The notes beneath the pieces were generated by a model, which saw nothing but the letters and a program-made list of their open reading frames with translations, was not told where the DNA came from and did not search any database. From Aquilaria yunnanensis (taxonomy: Eukaryota > Streptophyta > Magnoliopsida > Malvales > Thymelaeaceae), in NCBI GenBank assembly GCA_039654915.1, contig CM077600.1, forward strand, positions 32,249,992 through 32,313,991: a stretch of 64,000 nt of DNA, in the 5' to 3' direction. Made by a program: the position numbers and the translations under genes. Position 1 is the stretch's first letter, and every line of letters begins with the position of its first letter. Shown here piece after piece: positions 13,486-25,975 of the stretch.

Positions 13486-14440
13486 TTTTGTACAATTTAT
13501 ATTAATGCCAATAATGAAAACATTGTAATCAAAATTCCAAAATAACCATTGTACGTTGTAACAAAATATATAACCCAAACAATTGACTTCAAACTAATGC
13601 CGTTGCTATTTTTGAAATATACTAAATAATTTAACACACAAACATACTAATTAAAAAAAGTTAGCATCCAAGTAATTATTTTCTGTTCTTAAATATACAA
13701 ACTACTTTGACACATAAATATACAACCTAAATAATTTACATCCCACCATTAATAATTATTTTTAAATATACTAAGTATTTCATATTTATAAATATACTAA
13801 AAAATTTCACACACAAATTTACTACCTAAACAATATACTTAAAACTAATTATTTTCTATTCTTAAAGACACTAACTAATTTTACACATAATTATTCTACC
13901 TCAATAATTTACATAAAACTAAGAAATTATTATTCTTAAATATAGTAACTAATTTGACACATAAATGAACTACCTAAACATTGTATTTACTTAACACTAA
14001 TTATTTACTATTTTTAATTATACTAACTATTTTCACACATAAATATACTATCTACACAATTTACTTAAAACTAATAATTTCCTATTTTAGAATTAATCCT
14101 TAAAATAATGAAAAATGTAAGAAAGTTTACATAAATTAAAAATTGCAATGGGTAACCTACAAAATTCACATCCAAGCAGCAACAACACCAAATCACAAAT
14201 ATTTCCCATATTTCAAATGAAATTAACATGTAAAAATTCGGAAAGTGCATATTTTTTCGGAAAAATTATAATAAATTCGTATTTAAGAAACTAACCTCAA
14301 ATCCGGCACTTAACTTCCTTCAAATGCGTGAAAATGGCTTCAAATCTGCCACAACAACCAAAATCTTCAATACATTATCAACAAAGAACATAAACGAACG
14401 AAATCCCAAAAAAAAAAAAATTTCAAACAACCTAAAAAAA
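13486..14440 (-). other. AT-rich presumed leader intron of CACTA element 1
   Basis: This is low-complexity AT-rich DNA with loosely repeated ACTAAYTATTTYACACATAAATATACTAC units about 60-70 bp apart (13600-14080). There is no coding potential. It lies between the leader exon (donor near 14452) and the satellite. Confidence 0.6.
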
Positions 14441-14451
14441 CATGAAACTCA

Positions 14452-14642
14452 CCAACAGATCGAAAGAAACGAGAACAGATCCACGTGGAAATGAGGTAGA
14501 CGAACGCGATTCGGCCCTTAATGCTCGGGATTTTCGTGATGTGTGTGCTGTGTTTGTAATGGAAGAGAGAAGACAGAGAAGCGAAATGCAGGGAGAAGAG
14601 AGGAAGAAGACGACGCGAGCTGGGGGGGGGGGGTGCGCTGGC
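14452..14642 (-). promoter_or_regulatory. CACTA element 1 leader exon with C-homopolymer
   Basis: On the minus strand a run of 12 C (plus-strand G, 14622-14633) ends the palindrome array. A CAGCTCGCGTCGTCTTC stretch and a TC-rich leader follow, then a good donor TTG|GTGAGT near 14452. The same order (C-run, GC-rich block with GTCTTCTTC, TC-rich leader) occurs in CACTA element 2 at 25745-25975. It is most simply read as promoter and first noncoding exon; no transcript evidence is available. Confidence 0.55.
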
Positions 14643-15770
14643 GAATTTCAAGCCAATTTTCCAACGGCTGAAGCCGTTGGAAACTATAAATGAAACGGTG
14701 AGTTTCATTAAATGACATTCCAACGGCCTCAACCGTTGGAAACCTTCAGCTGGCAAAAATCCCACGTTTCATTTTCCAACGGCTTAAGCCGTTGGAAACC
14801 TTCAGCTTATTATTTAAATTCTCCGCATTAATTCCAACGGCTTCCCCGTTGGAAACCCGTAGCTTATTAATTAAACATCCAGCATTAATTCCAACGGCTT
14901 TGGCCGTTGGAAACCTTAAGGTAAGTTATTTAATTTTTACGATTAATTCCAACGGCTTAAGCAGTTGGAAACCCGTACCTTATTAATTCAATTCTCACCA
15001 TTAATTCCAACGGCCATGGCCGTTGGAAACCCGTAGCTTATTAATTAAACATGCAGCATTAATTCCAACGGCTTTGGCCGTTGGAAACCCGTAGCTTATT
15101 AATTAAACATGCAGCATTAATTCCAACGGCTTTGGCCGTTGGAAACCTTCAGGTAAGTTATTTAATTTTTACTATTAATTCCAACGGCTTAAGCAGTTGG
15201 AAACCCGTACCTTATTAATTCAATTCTCACCATTAATTCCAACGGCCATGGCCATTGGAAACCCGGAGCTTATTAATTAAACATGCAGTATTAATTCCAA
15301 CGGCTTTGGCCGTTGGAAACCCGTAGCTTATTAATTAAACATGCATCATTCATTCCAACGGCTTTCGCCGTTGGAAAACTGGAGGTAGGTTATAAAATTC
15401 TCGTGATTAATTCCAACGGCTTTGACCATTGGAAACATTAGTAAAATTCTCATAATATTTTCCAACGGCTTTGGCCGTTGGAAATTTTCAGTTTATTAAT
15501 TTTGAATCTTCAACATTTAATTTCCAACGGCTTAGCCGTTGGAAATATTGCACCCTTTATACTTTAAAGATTTTTTACTGGTTTTCACTTATCCTATATA
15601 TTTTCCAACGGTTTTAGCCGTTGGAAATGATATTTATAAAACATATTTTTTATGTCCTAATTTTTCCAACGGCTAAGCCGTTGGAAAATGTTTCCTCTAG
15701 CCTCCAACGGTTGTGGCAGTTGGAAATTTCCAACGGTTAGACCGTTGGAAATTTAGGCCATTGGAAAATT
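14643..15770. repeat. subterminal palindrome array, CACTA element 1
   Basis: Around 20 near-perfect palindromes of the form TTCCAACGGC...GCCGTTGGAA are spaced about 50-60 bp apart, with spacers such as CCCGTAGCTTATTAATTAAAC. Between about 14820 and 15400 the palindrome plus spacer form a tandem higher-order unit. Such arrays in En/Spm elements bind the TnpA/TNP1 protein. Half sites here carry TTTCCAACGG. Confidence 0.93.
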
Positions 15771-15773
15771 AAG

Positions 15774-15787
15774 GTTTTTTAGTAGTG
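15774..15787 (-). repeat. CACTA element 1 terminal inverted repeat
   Basis: The plus strand reads TTTTTTAGTAGTG to 15787, i.e. CACTACTAAAAAA inwards. It matches the left TIR of CACTA element 2 (CACTACTAAAATAAC, 25258) at the first 11 bases. It marks the abrupt end of the palindrome array. Confidence 0.85.
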
Positions 15788-16906
15788 TAGGTTGGTATAT
15801 GTATGAAACTGTGTTTTTATCATATGAGTTGTGAGTTTTGATAGTGTATGATGACATTGTAAATGGATTGTATGAAATTGGAATTTATTTATGTGAAATT
15901 GAGATTTATTTATATGAAACTATGAACTATTTGTATGGAATTGAATACATTTTTTTTTAACTTAGTGTGCAGGTACAACAATGAAACATGAAGATTCACT
16001 CAACAATTCAATTGGTGGGGAAATAGAGGTTGAAGATATTTCATAGATGCAATTGAAATTGTATTTTATGAATCTAAAATCGTATTGTAAAAGTGCAAAG
16101 TTTCTTTTATATGAAATTGAGTTCCTTTTATATGAAACAGAATTTTTAGTTTATGAAATTGAGTTGTAATTATATGAAATTTGGTTTTTGTTGTATTAAA
16201 TTGGGTTTTTACTTTATAAAATTGTGTTCTTATTATACAAAATAAGTTTATATTACATGAAAATGAATATTCTTCATAAAGTATAATGAAAACTCTCCAA
16301 ATATGAAACTAAATTCTTCATATATTAAGCTGACAACTAATTATATGAAATTGGTATCTGAATGTTGCTGTTAAATAATTATCATATTATAGTTATTTGT
16401 TTCATTCAAATTATCTTTTCAAACATATTCACATTCAAAAATTTCCCATAATTAAAAATATGAATAAAGTTAATTTATTTCATGATTATCTCAATTAAAT
16501 ATGACTTATCCTAACAAACAAAAATTATCATTAACTTTAACGGTGTCAAGTGTGTGCTTGTGCACCTTGGTGCATAGTCTCAAGCTTGATCAGAAAATTA
16601 CAATGCATATATATTTAAAGTGCTATTTCCACTCCTGTTTATGATACTTGAATACTCCCATGCAACTACACATATTCCTGACATCTAATGGGATGGGCAA
16701 AATTTGAAGAGTTGGTTACGTTGCGTTAGTAGCAAAAACAGGAGCGGAAATAGCACGTTTGATCTATATATAATTACATCCACAATTAAAGAATTTGAAA
16801 TCAAGGCTAGCTAACTGCTTAATAATTTTTCACATGAGCTTGCTTGCGCGCACTTTAACCATATTGATCTAGGGAGAGGACGATCGAAGATGATGGGCAA
16901 TATTAA
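15788..16906. other. intergenic AT-rich region
   Basis: No gene is visible. From 15800 to 16360 the phrase TATATGAAATTGAGTT recurs irregularly about every 20-40 bp, suggesting an old degraded simple repeat. The part next to 16906 presumably includes the neprosin gene 3' untranslated region. Confidence 0.6.
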
Positions 16907-19900
16907 TCAAGGGCATTGGGGATTTCTCCCAGGGCCTCCGTAGTAGAAATGTGTGCCCCAATCGTTGTTGTAATCACTGATAATGTTGTAGCAATTGGTG
17001 TTCTCGGCAAGTGTAGATATGGAGTGAACCGAGCTCAAGCTATTATCCGAGTCAACCACCTCCAGGTTCCGAAAGTAGCTGGCTTTCCCGAAGCCATCGT
17101 CGGCGAAGTGGCCGGAGCCCATCTGCGTGGAGGTGTGGCCGCCGTTGGCCCTCGAGTTCACCACCTCGCCACCCCACTCCACCATGGTCGCGTGGTCGCC
17201 CAGGTGTGTGAAGAGCTCAGCTGGCCAGTAACCTACCAACGTGTTGTCTGCGAATCCCATCCACCAATTGCCAAGCTTTGGGTCCTAGTTAATTAATTAA
17301 TGAACAAGAAATAAATTAGCTTGGTTAAGATGAGGCAACAAAATATGTTCCTTTTTAAAAAAAAAAAAATGAAAAAGATCCATCAGGGAAGAACAAAACC
17401 ATGGATTACTATGTATATATTTGTAGGAGTATTTACAAGCATATATACCTTCCAGATAAGGATGGTAATGTCGTATTGGTTGCCATTGAAAGAAGAAACA
17501 GGGGAAATGGCAGCACCAATGGCGATTCTGCTATTCGTTTGCACAAAGCCTGCACACAGGAGGTTGTAGCATCCTGTAGCTTGATATGAATCCGTCTGTA
17601 ATTAATTAATTACCAATTTCCAACAAAACAAAATCAACACCATTAATAACGTATATGTATATATATAGTGACGATAACTAGTAGTAGTAAATTCCAATTA
17701 AGGGTAGTAGTAAATTCCAATTAAGGGACATATATAATTTCTTGCACGAAATTAACTTTGTATATATATTTAAGAGAGTTATTCAGTACCATTAATACCA
17801 TAATACTCAACTAGAAGGAAAAAAAAAATAATAATCAATTATATCCTCCACCTTTTCTAGAATGATTAGAAATTAATATACTTATATATACCATCTTAAA
17901 TCACTGAAAATTGCATGTAATTTAATTAGGTGGTACGACGTCCTTAATTTGTATATATGAAGATAAAAAATGTGTAGTATCATTTATTTTGGTTATGATG
18001 AGTGAGTAATGAAATTGAGAAAGGAAAAGATTATTATGGTCATAATCATGAATCATGATGATGATCATTATTGGGCGATCTGCAGCAGGTTTCTAATTAA
18101 AGATATATAGAGCTTAATTATTGATAATATCATGAAGAAAATAAATAAATGAATGAATTAAGTTGGCTGCTGGCTCACCCGCTTTCTACTTGTAGCGTTC
18201 TTGACGAATTAAAGCATGTTCGAATATATATATATATATATATAATGTTGAAAGACATTAATTTAAAATTACATCGTAAAGTTAAAGAGAAGAGCTAGCT
18301 ACGCCTACGCAAAGGTGCAAAATAACAATCAAGTTTGCTTTGAAAGATGACCTTCGATTTCGATGCTCGGCAAAGGCAGCCATCAAACTTGAAAATAATT
18401 ATACCATGATATAATATTCCACTATATACTTCTAGCTGTTTCTTTGGAAATTAATTATAGTTTATCATGAACAAATATAATTAGTGTTAGATATATTAAT
18501 TTATGTTTTGATTTAATTTGCATTAGAGAAAAATATAGTAGTATATAAAAGATGTACTAGTTTTCAATCTAGCTGTTGCATTAATTGATACTTACTTGAT
18601 ACTAGGCAATAGCTATATATCATTGTAGATATAGATATAATAAAGATCGGATCGGCCGAAAATATTTTCATAAAAAAAAAAATCATTGTAGATATAGATT
18701 TTCATATATAGTTGAGCTGTAACTTTACGGAATGGCTAATTATTGATTTCTTAAATAAAGACGGGCCGGAATAATTGTAATAGGTTCTGTTTGATTTTGA
18801 ATATTGATTCTATTATATGTCATAGACCACGTATACTATAATGTGACTGATCAGGATATATTAGTAGATACTAAAAGATAAACACAATTCATTACTATTC
18901 GGTTAGACAGAAAAAAGAAGAAGAAGAAGAAGAAAAAGGGAGGTTGTGTTGCGGTGCGTACCGTCCAATAAGTGAAGAGTCTGGGCCTGGTGTCACCATA
19001 AAGCTCCGGACTGACCTGACTAGTACAACAATCCAAACTTAAGAAACACTCTTAACTCTTAATTCTAATTAAACCAAATTAAACCACCCATTAAAACAAA
19101 TTAAAAGAGTTAATTAATCTAATCTAATTACTAATTACTAGGGAGGTAATTAAATAGGAAATGAGGGAGGGAGGGACAGGGGAGTAGGAGTACCTGCCAG
19201 CCGGCCTCGATACTGTTGAGATCAGAGCCGTCGAAAGAACCGGAAAGAACCCAGATCTGGGATAGACTGAACTCGTTCATCACTTGGATGGCCGGGTCCC
19301 ACACGTTTATGGTCGCCTTCGCCCCGTAAACCTCCTCCGATGCTCCCGTGTACGCGATCGCATGCTATCATCAATCATAATCATAACCCACACTTGATCA
19401 TTAGCATGTATTACTCTTACCCTCCGTTTTCACACCAATCAATAAGAATTAAAATGGGAGGGCAGGAAAGAGAGAGTTAGCGAAGGAATGCTTATTTTCC
19501 CTTAATTAATTTGCAGGCTTAAAAAAACGCAAAAAGACAAGTGAAGATGGATAATAACTTTCTTTCTCTCTATTTTCTCCTATTTAGATATGGCTTAATC
19601 ATACTAATTAATTAATTTTGCTCTCCTTCCCTCCACTTCCTCAATCCAAAACCTATAGCACTAATTACCCACACGTATATGTCCAAGTAATTAATACTGT
19701 TCTTCTTTTTTATTTTTTCCTCTCTCTCTCTCTCTCTTTATTGGCGAAACATATAATATGGAACATGAAAAATTAAGCATAGAATTTAATTAAGCTTGCA
19801 TGTGGGACATTATTAAGAAATCAATATTATTAAATTCAAGCAGTAGTTATGGTTGTCGTTGGATATATATTAATTCGATCACATTAATTTGATTCCAACA

Positions 19901-21369
19901 TGCATGTCATGGAAATTTTAGACATGCTAGGCCCGGGTTTTAATTTCGCCCACTATATATAATTTCAATTTTAATAATTTATTTTTTCGGAATTTCTGGT
20001 AATTAATTAATATATATATATCCGGCGTAATGGTTTCTTTTTCCTAAAAAATGTCCACTAAAAGAGTCGGGTCAAACGCACTTTCACATGCTAAGTCAAA
20101 ACAATATATATGCATGTCAATATATATTGCACTAATTAATGTAGATCACACTAATTAATTATTTAGAATATTCAGTTTAATTTATTATAGAAAAAGAACG
20201 TAGACTGGAATATTGGATCGATTCTAACTAAGCATTAATTGGTTTGTCAAAATTACGATTTACTTACGCGAACATGATAGGTTTGATGATCATAATTAAT
20301 ATTTAAGAGTGTATTAATTACTTGTATCGAGGACCATAATTAAGTCATTTTTTCCTGTAATCAAGGGAGGGAGGGTATGTATAGCTCAGATGCTTACTTC
20401 GTGACCGTTGCCGCTGACGACGTCGGGAGCGTCGGGCCGGCTGTGAAGCTGAGAGATGGAGCGCCGCTGCTTCTTGCCAAAGTCGAACAAAGACTTGGCT
20501 CGGAGCACGTCGTGGACGGAGCTCCGCCGGATGGGAACCGTCCCCTTGGGGCACCTCGTCCCGTTCTGGTGCCACATTTGCCATGCATCACCAACTTCTC
20601 CTCTGCCTCTCCCTCCGTCTCCGGCCCCCTTATTCCCCTCTTCGTCTTTCCTCACCCTTTTCTGCATTCTTGGCATCTCTGGTGCCACTTTCTGGATTTG
20701 TAGCAACAATAATTATAATTAACGCCTCTTATATATATATATGTATTTATTTATTTATGCACTTAAGCTAGCTATGAATTTAATTTATCCTTAACTCATT
20801 AATTTCGAGTTGATTAATTAATGGAAAGAAATAAAACAACAAGATTCATTTAGTTGGTAATTAACAGCAATTAGTCTCAAGGCTCAGCACGCAAATAATG
20901 AGCAAATGTATACATGTATGACTATGAACCCTACTCTGAAAATTGTAGTTTTTGGGTGAGCTAGGGGTAAAAGGGAAAGAAATTATAATGCTAGTCCATG
21001 TGAAAGTGCATAAATTCAGTTGGAAAAGAGGGAAGGGAAAGTAAAATTAAAATAAATAAAGAGCTAGCACCTAGATACCTGGATCTTGTGATTTTTCAGG
21101 AGAGGGTGATCAAAAGCTGGCTGCTTTCTCTTATGGACACAATCTATCAAATCGCCATCTGGGCTCTGAATGGTTAAGACAGGGGTCTTGTTGATCTTGT
21201 CCAGGTGCCTCTGAATTCGGTGAAGCCTCAAACTGCTGACATGCCTGAAGTTGGTGTAATTTAGGGCTGAAACGAGGGTCAAGTTGTTGTGAAGGAGTGG
21301 AAGCAGAAGGAAGAGGAGGAGGGGCAATAACGGGCTGCTGGTGCTGCCTCCAGAATTTCTTGGGGCCAT
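16907..21369 (-). CDS. neprosin-family (DUF239) secreted protein, 6 exons
   Basis: Exons 21079-21369, 20398-20691, 19194-19364, 18962-19015, 17449-17595 and 16907-17284 all join in phase 0 to encode 444 residues. A Leu-rich signal peptide (about 1-36) precedes the neprosin activation domain (DUF4409; about 60-195, including PKGTVPIRR) and the neprosin domain (about 196-444, ending [10 protein letters not shown]). Nepenthes neprosin is a glutamic prolyl endopeptidase. From memory of the family, the catalytic pair should lie in the EAGW motif (E248) and in VEWGGEV (E355 or E359); I could not confirm this. Cysteines in ATGCYNLLC and SNCYNI are conserved in kind. No break is visible. The start is the first ATG in frame with the signal peptide. 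Most plant homologues have no assigned function. TATATA-rich DNA lies directly upstream (21370-21382 and 21801-21820). Confidence 0.93.
17681..17726. repeat. perfect 23-bp tandem duplication in neprosin intron 4
   Basis: GTAGTAGTAAATTCCAATTA plus AGG occurs twice head to tail (17681-17703 and 17704-17726) without mismatch. A recent local duplication inside an intron; no function inferred. Confidence 0.9.
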
Positions 21370-24074
21370 ATATATATATACAAGCAGCTAGCGCAGCGGA
21401 TGATATATGAATCAGTGCCCAGCCGCAGCTAGCCGGGAAGAGAAAGGGAAATAAAAACTAGCTAGCACAGGCAAACCATTACTAGCAAAAACCAAAGCAA
21501 ATGAGAGCAAAAGGAGAAAGGGAGGGGGCTGCTGGCTTTTTCTTGATCTTAGTAGGCACCAAACACCCACACAAATTAAGACCGAGGGAAACAAAGACAA
21601 AACCAAGTGGAGGGAAAACGACTCTTGTCGTTACAACACTCGATATGATGATCTCGTTTAGTTGTTTCTCTCTCTCTCTCTCTCTGTAATTAATGGTGAG
21701 AAGGGAGGGGTGGGTGGGTGAAGGTTAATTAACCAGCTGCAGCTAGCACAACGCCTGCCTGCCCACCTTACCCTTTCACCATCAAAAACATCATTGCCTC
21801 TGATATATATATATATATATCTGCCTTGGTTTCGTGTATACATATATATGCATAAATCAGATTGTTGTAGTTTTTTTTTTTTTCTGTTGGGTTTGTGGTG
21901 GTAGCTGGCTACCTAGCTCTTCTGAATCAACAAATTGGAGAGAAGGAAGGAGAAGCAGAAGAGAAATGATGAGAGGAATTAAGAGAAGAGAGGAGTTGAA
22001 GGCGGTAATAAAACCCAGACCTACCAAACAAAAATAAAGAGGCCAGGCAGGCCCCCAACTCCTTTTTATTGAAGGCAGCTCCCTTGGCTTCAATGGCCTG
22101 CCACCATATATATGCTTCGCCATTAATATTTCCACTTACCACCTCGCTAAGCTACCACCTATTAATTTTCTTCTTTTTTTTTTTTTTATTTCAACTTATT
22201 ATTAATTGTTACCCAACCATATATATATATATATACAGCTTTAGCTTTCTTTACTTCTCAGTCTCTGTACGTATTCCTTTTTTTCAACTCCAAGCAGCTG
22301 CAGCACTCCGATCCACCATGTGTGGTATATGCATGCAGTAAAGTTTCAGTGGCCTGGGTATAACAATCTCCTTTCGGAATGCTCACGTGGCAGTATCTCA
22401 AGTTGCCGCCTCACCAACCTATTGGTGTATCGATCCAGATATATATGTTGAATGTGATTTATTACCTTCTCTTTAATTACCACACACCAACACTTCTATT
22501 TATTTATCTATGTCTAGTACCCTGGCAACTAATTAATTTTTAGCTTTATATCGCCTTTTCCCTTTCTTTTTTTTTTCCCAAAAAAAATTATTTTTTTGCC
22601 CGCAATACGTTGATATATGCTTAATTACATTATGTAAGGAAAATTAAGGCCCACTGGATTCTTTCCCACCTCTCAATGCAGTGGTTAATTGAACCCAATT
22701 TCCCTATTTAACGTTCTGAGACTGGTTATGATGTTTTCTAGATTTTGAAAAAGCGTGTATTCACTTTCTTTTTTTTTTAAATATAAGTACCTCCTGTATA
22801 GATGCTTCTTATTATAAAAGAAAAGAAGACTCAATAGATTCAATTTGTTTGCAAGTTAGTCACTACTTATGAGATCATATATATGGAAAGTTTCGACTTT
22901 CAACTTTGGATACACCCGTGCGTACCTGCGCGCACACAATATATATATATATTCGTGTGATATATATAATTTCTACAGCAATAGGAGCGGCCAAAGAAAT
23001 AGATTATTCATTTAATTTCTTTGCTAAATTGTGGTTTAATTTATATTCATTTTTTCAGTAATTAAAATTCGGAAAAGCAGCAATTAAAGAGAATTTGCTC
23101 TTTTTCCAATGCAAATGTATTGCTTTTGACAAAAGAAAACAAAATTTTCGGATACAAAAAAAAAAAAGACAAAAAGACAAACAGAAAAATAACGACTAAA
23201 ACCAAAAAGCCACCAACGATGATTTCTCTTGTAATAAATTTAGTTAAAGATTTCTGTTAGTTTTCAATTCTTCAAACTTATTTTGAGAGAAAACCGCGTT
23301 AAATCTCAGCTCCTCCTGCCATGAACTAATTAACATGATTGGCTAGTTTTGGTTTGATTAATAAGCCAAGAACTTGATTACAGATAAATACCAGTTAATT
23401 AGTGAGCAGGCAGTTAATCTAAGATAAAATTATACTAGTACTTACTATTAAATACAGACATGCACACGTGGAGTAATTAATTGGAGAAAGAGGTGATGAG
23501 ACCTAGGGAAGTGAAGTAAGAAGAAAAGTTCTCAACTTTTTGGGTGATTCTATTTCTATATATACTGAATTTCTTGGTTGTCTTTAATTAGTTTATAAAG
23601 TATTTTGGTTATCTTATCAGAGCCAGAGAGAGAGAGAGAAGTGCATTCGAAGCAATATCCCTTGAAGTAAGCTGAAACCACACTCATCTCCATGTGGTAG
23701 GCATGCATCGATCAAAGATTTATTTATATTTATATTTATATTTACATTTACATTGGATATTAAATATATGTAATGCATTAGAAGCTGGCATAATATTAAT
23801 GTATATTTAATGACCATAAGCTTCGACTTTCTACTTGTATTCTATTTCTTTAATTCCGCTCACCGTTCCCGCCCTTCCTTCATTGTTCTCTATCTTTGAA
23901 CCACGCTGTTGACCGGATTAAATAATTTCAACCACGTACCACAATTAGTTCACTCTTTGTACTTTTAAGTAGTACGTATACTACATAATCAATATCGTGG
24001 TTTCATATTCGAAATGAAACCACAAATGCCCTAATTAACGTAAGGATGTTCAAAATATATTAGTACCTATTAGG
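21370..24074. other. intergenic DNA upstream of the neprosin gene
   Basis: No convincing gene. It holds the presumed neprosin promoter, a GA/CT dinucleotide tract (21665-21686), several AT dinucleotide runs (e.g. 21801-21820, 22219-22234) and homopolymer T tracts. The short ORFs are low-complexity and unsupported. Confidence 0.6.
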
Positions 24075-24404
24075 CCAATTTGTTTCGTTTAAAGTCAACT
24101 AACTTTTTTTAATTTTTTCATCTTTTTTACGTGAAATTAATTTCATTTGAAAGTCAATGTTATTTAGATGTAATAATCAATTTGAAAGTTATTTTTTAGG
24201 ATGTTGTTAAATTTTTATGAATTTTTCTTTTTTAAGACTTGAAACTAGAAAAATTCATAAAAATTTAGTAAAATTATGTTTTCAATTGATTATTGTAGCT
24301 ACATAATATTGGATTTTAATTAAAATTAGTTTCAAGTAAAAAAAAATGTAAAAATAAGAAAAAGTCATTTTATAGTCAATTGATTAAAGTTAAAACGAAT
24401 TGGG
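24075..24404. mobile_element. foldback (hairpin) MITE-like element
   Basis: The left arm (from CCAATTTGTTTCG) and the reverse complement of the right arm (from CCCAATTCGTTTT) align along nearly the whole 330 bp. They meet at an almost perfect centre around AAATTTTTATGAATTTTTC. Such an imperfect hairpin is typical of a miniature inverted-repeat element. The superfamily is not determined. A near-identical direct repeat (GAAACCACAAATGCCCTAAT) lies just outside on both sides, at about 24017 and 24425. Confidence 0.75.
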
Positions 24405-25289
24405 TATAAAATGGCATTTGCTACGAAACCACAAATGCCCTAATGAAATCCTTTTATCCACATCGATGGGACAAAATTGCCCCTGTTAACTATTAGTACC
24501 TACTAGGCATGCATTAAAATGGTATTTGCTAATTGGGAGAGGATTTAGGAAACAGGAAAAAGAGAAAATCAAAGTTATCAATTTTCGCTCACACAATTGG
24601 CGCTGGGGTATGTATCCTAGTTTCAGATTAAATGAAATAATGAACTTTCAAAGCCTGAGTTTTTTTTAACCAAAAAAAAAACTAATTTTGGTTTGTCATT
24701 ATTTTTCTTTTTTCTTTTTGGCTTATATGTACAGCCACTATATATATTTATATGTACAACTATAGTACTAACGTGTATTACATACATTACTGATAACAAC
24801 ATATATAGTAAATTCTAATGTACTTATATGTACAATTGCCATACTAACATGTATCGCAAAATATAATCGTGTCAAAGAGCATAAATTATATACCCACATA
24901 AACCATGTTTGCAAATATATCTCACTACTAGAAAAAAGCTAGTTAGTGACAGTAAACCATCATTAAATCTCCAACAACACTTTAGCAAAGGTAAACTGCG
25001 CCATTAAGCATTCAGCAAGATGTAGCAACAGCTAGCTTTTACTAAATTAACGATCGATGGTTCTAACAACATTTTAACTCATGACAGACTAGCGACAAGT
25101 GGCCATCATTAATTCATGGCAACTGATATAGCAACATCTTGCCATTGCTAGTTGGCTGACTTTTGACTGCACTTAGCAATGGTTTGTCATAGTTATGCAG
25201 CCATGGTCTAGAGACGTTAAGCTAACACTACTCTATCATTAGAATTAGCAACAGCTTCACTACTAAAATAACACGCTTTTCCAACTGCT

Positions 25290-25708
25290 AATTTACCAAC
25301 GACGTAGCCGTTGGTATTTACCAACGCGTAGAACTGTTGGTAATTATTTTCCAACGTGCACGCGTTGGTGATGGTTTCAAAAAAATTTAACAGTTTTTTT
25401 TTTTATTTTTCCAACGTGCAAACTGTTGGTAATTACCAACGGTCTTAGCCATTGGTAAAATCCCAACTTCCCAGCAGTTGGTAAATTTTTTTTTTTTTAA
25501 GGGTGATTTACCAACGGCTAGCCGTTGGTAAATATTTTCCAACGTGCACGCGTTGGTGAGTGCTCAAAAAAAAATTTTACTTTTTTTTTTTCCAACGTGC
25601 AAACCATTGGTAATTACCAACGGCCTGAGCCGTTGGTAAAATTTCAACTTCCAGCAGTTGGTGTTTTTTTTTTTTTACCAACGGCTTGAGCCGTTGGAAA
25701 TTTTTTAA
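25290..25708. repeat. left subterminal array, CACTA element 2
   Basis: Palindromes TTACCAACGGC...GCCGTTGGTAA alternate with a second class, TTTTCCAACGTGCACGCGTTGG. Most half sites read TACCAACGG, whereas element 1 uses TTCCAACGG. Spacing is about 30-70 bp, with T-rich spacers. Confidence 0.88.
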
Positions 25709-25744
25709 GTAAAACGGTGCGTTTTGGTAAAAAATTTTAAAACA

Positions 25745-25975
25745 CCCCCCCCCCCCCCCCCCCCCCCCCCGCGCCCCAGCGTCGCGAGCCGCGCGTCTTC
25801 TTCTTTCTTCTTCTTCTATTCTGGTTTCTCTCTCTCTCTCCTGTCTCTCCGCTTCGTATCTCACGTACACATCACACACATTCACTTGTCTCCTTCGATT
25901 GGGACCGGAAACATCTTCTTTGAGGTCGGAGATTCGTCGATCTGCTGTCGTTTTGCAAGATCTGAAGGTTAATTA
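25745..25975 (+). promoter_or_regulatory. C-homopolymer and leader exon, CACTA element 2
   Basis: Twenty-six consecutive C (25745-25770) are followed by GCGCCCCAGCGTCGCGAGCC, GTCTTCTTC and a TC-rich leader. This is the same arrangement as 14452-14642 in element 1 (opposite strand). A splice donor within about 25970-26125 probably joins it to the TNP2 coding exon. Promoter function is inferred from position only. Confidence 0.55.

Larger units (their letters stand above)
8230..15787 (-). mobile_element. CACTA (En/Spm) element 1, 5' half, split by the copia insertion
   Basis: Read on the minus strand, the element begins at 15787 with CACTACTAAAAAACC. It continues through a subterminal palindrome array (14643-15770), a C-homopolymer and a pyrimidine-rich leader exon. 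A long AT-rich intron-like segment containing the TTA satellite follows, then the TNP2 transposase gene. The copia element is inserted at 8229/8230, so the TNP1 gene and the 3' terminus should lie left of the window. The base triplet outside the TIR is TAG (15788-15790); the matching target duplication cannot be checked here. Confidence 0.9.

Noticed and set aside
12324..13495. Long ORFs encoding poly-Ile, poly-Leu or Asn-rich proteins
   Set aside because: They are translations of the TTA/ATT microsatellite in various frames; no start context, codon variety or homology.
20377..20771. Plus-strand ORFs of 60-110 codons
   Set aside because: Antisense to neprosin exon 2 and its intron; the minus strand matches the family through all six exons.
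25577..25972. Gly-rich or Pro-rich ORFs across the C-homopolymer
   Set aside because: Generated by the C26 run and the CT-rich leader; no homology or initiation context.
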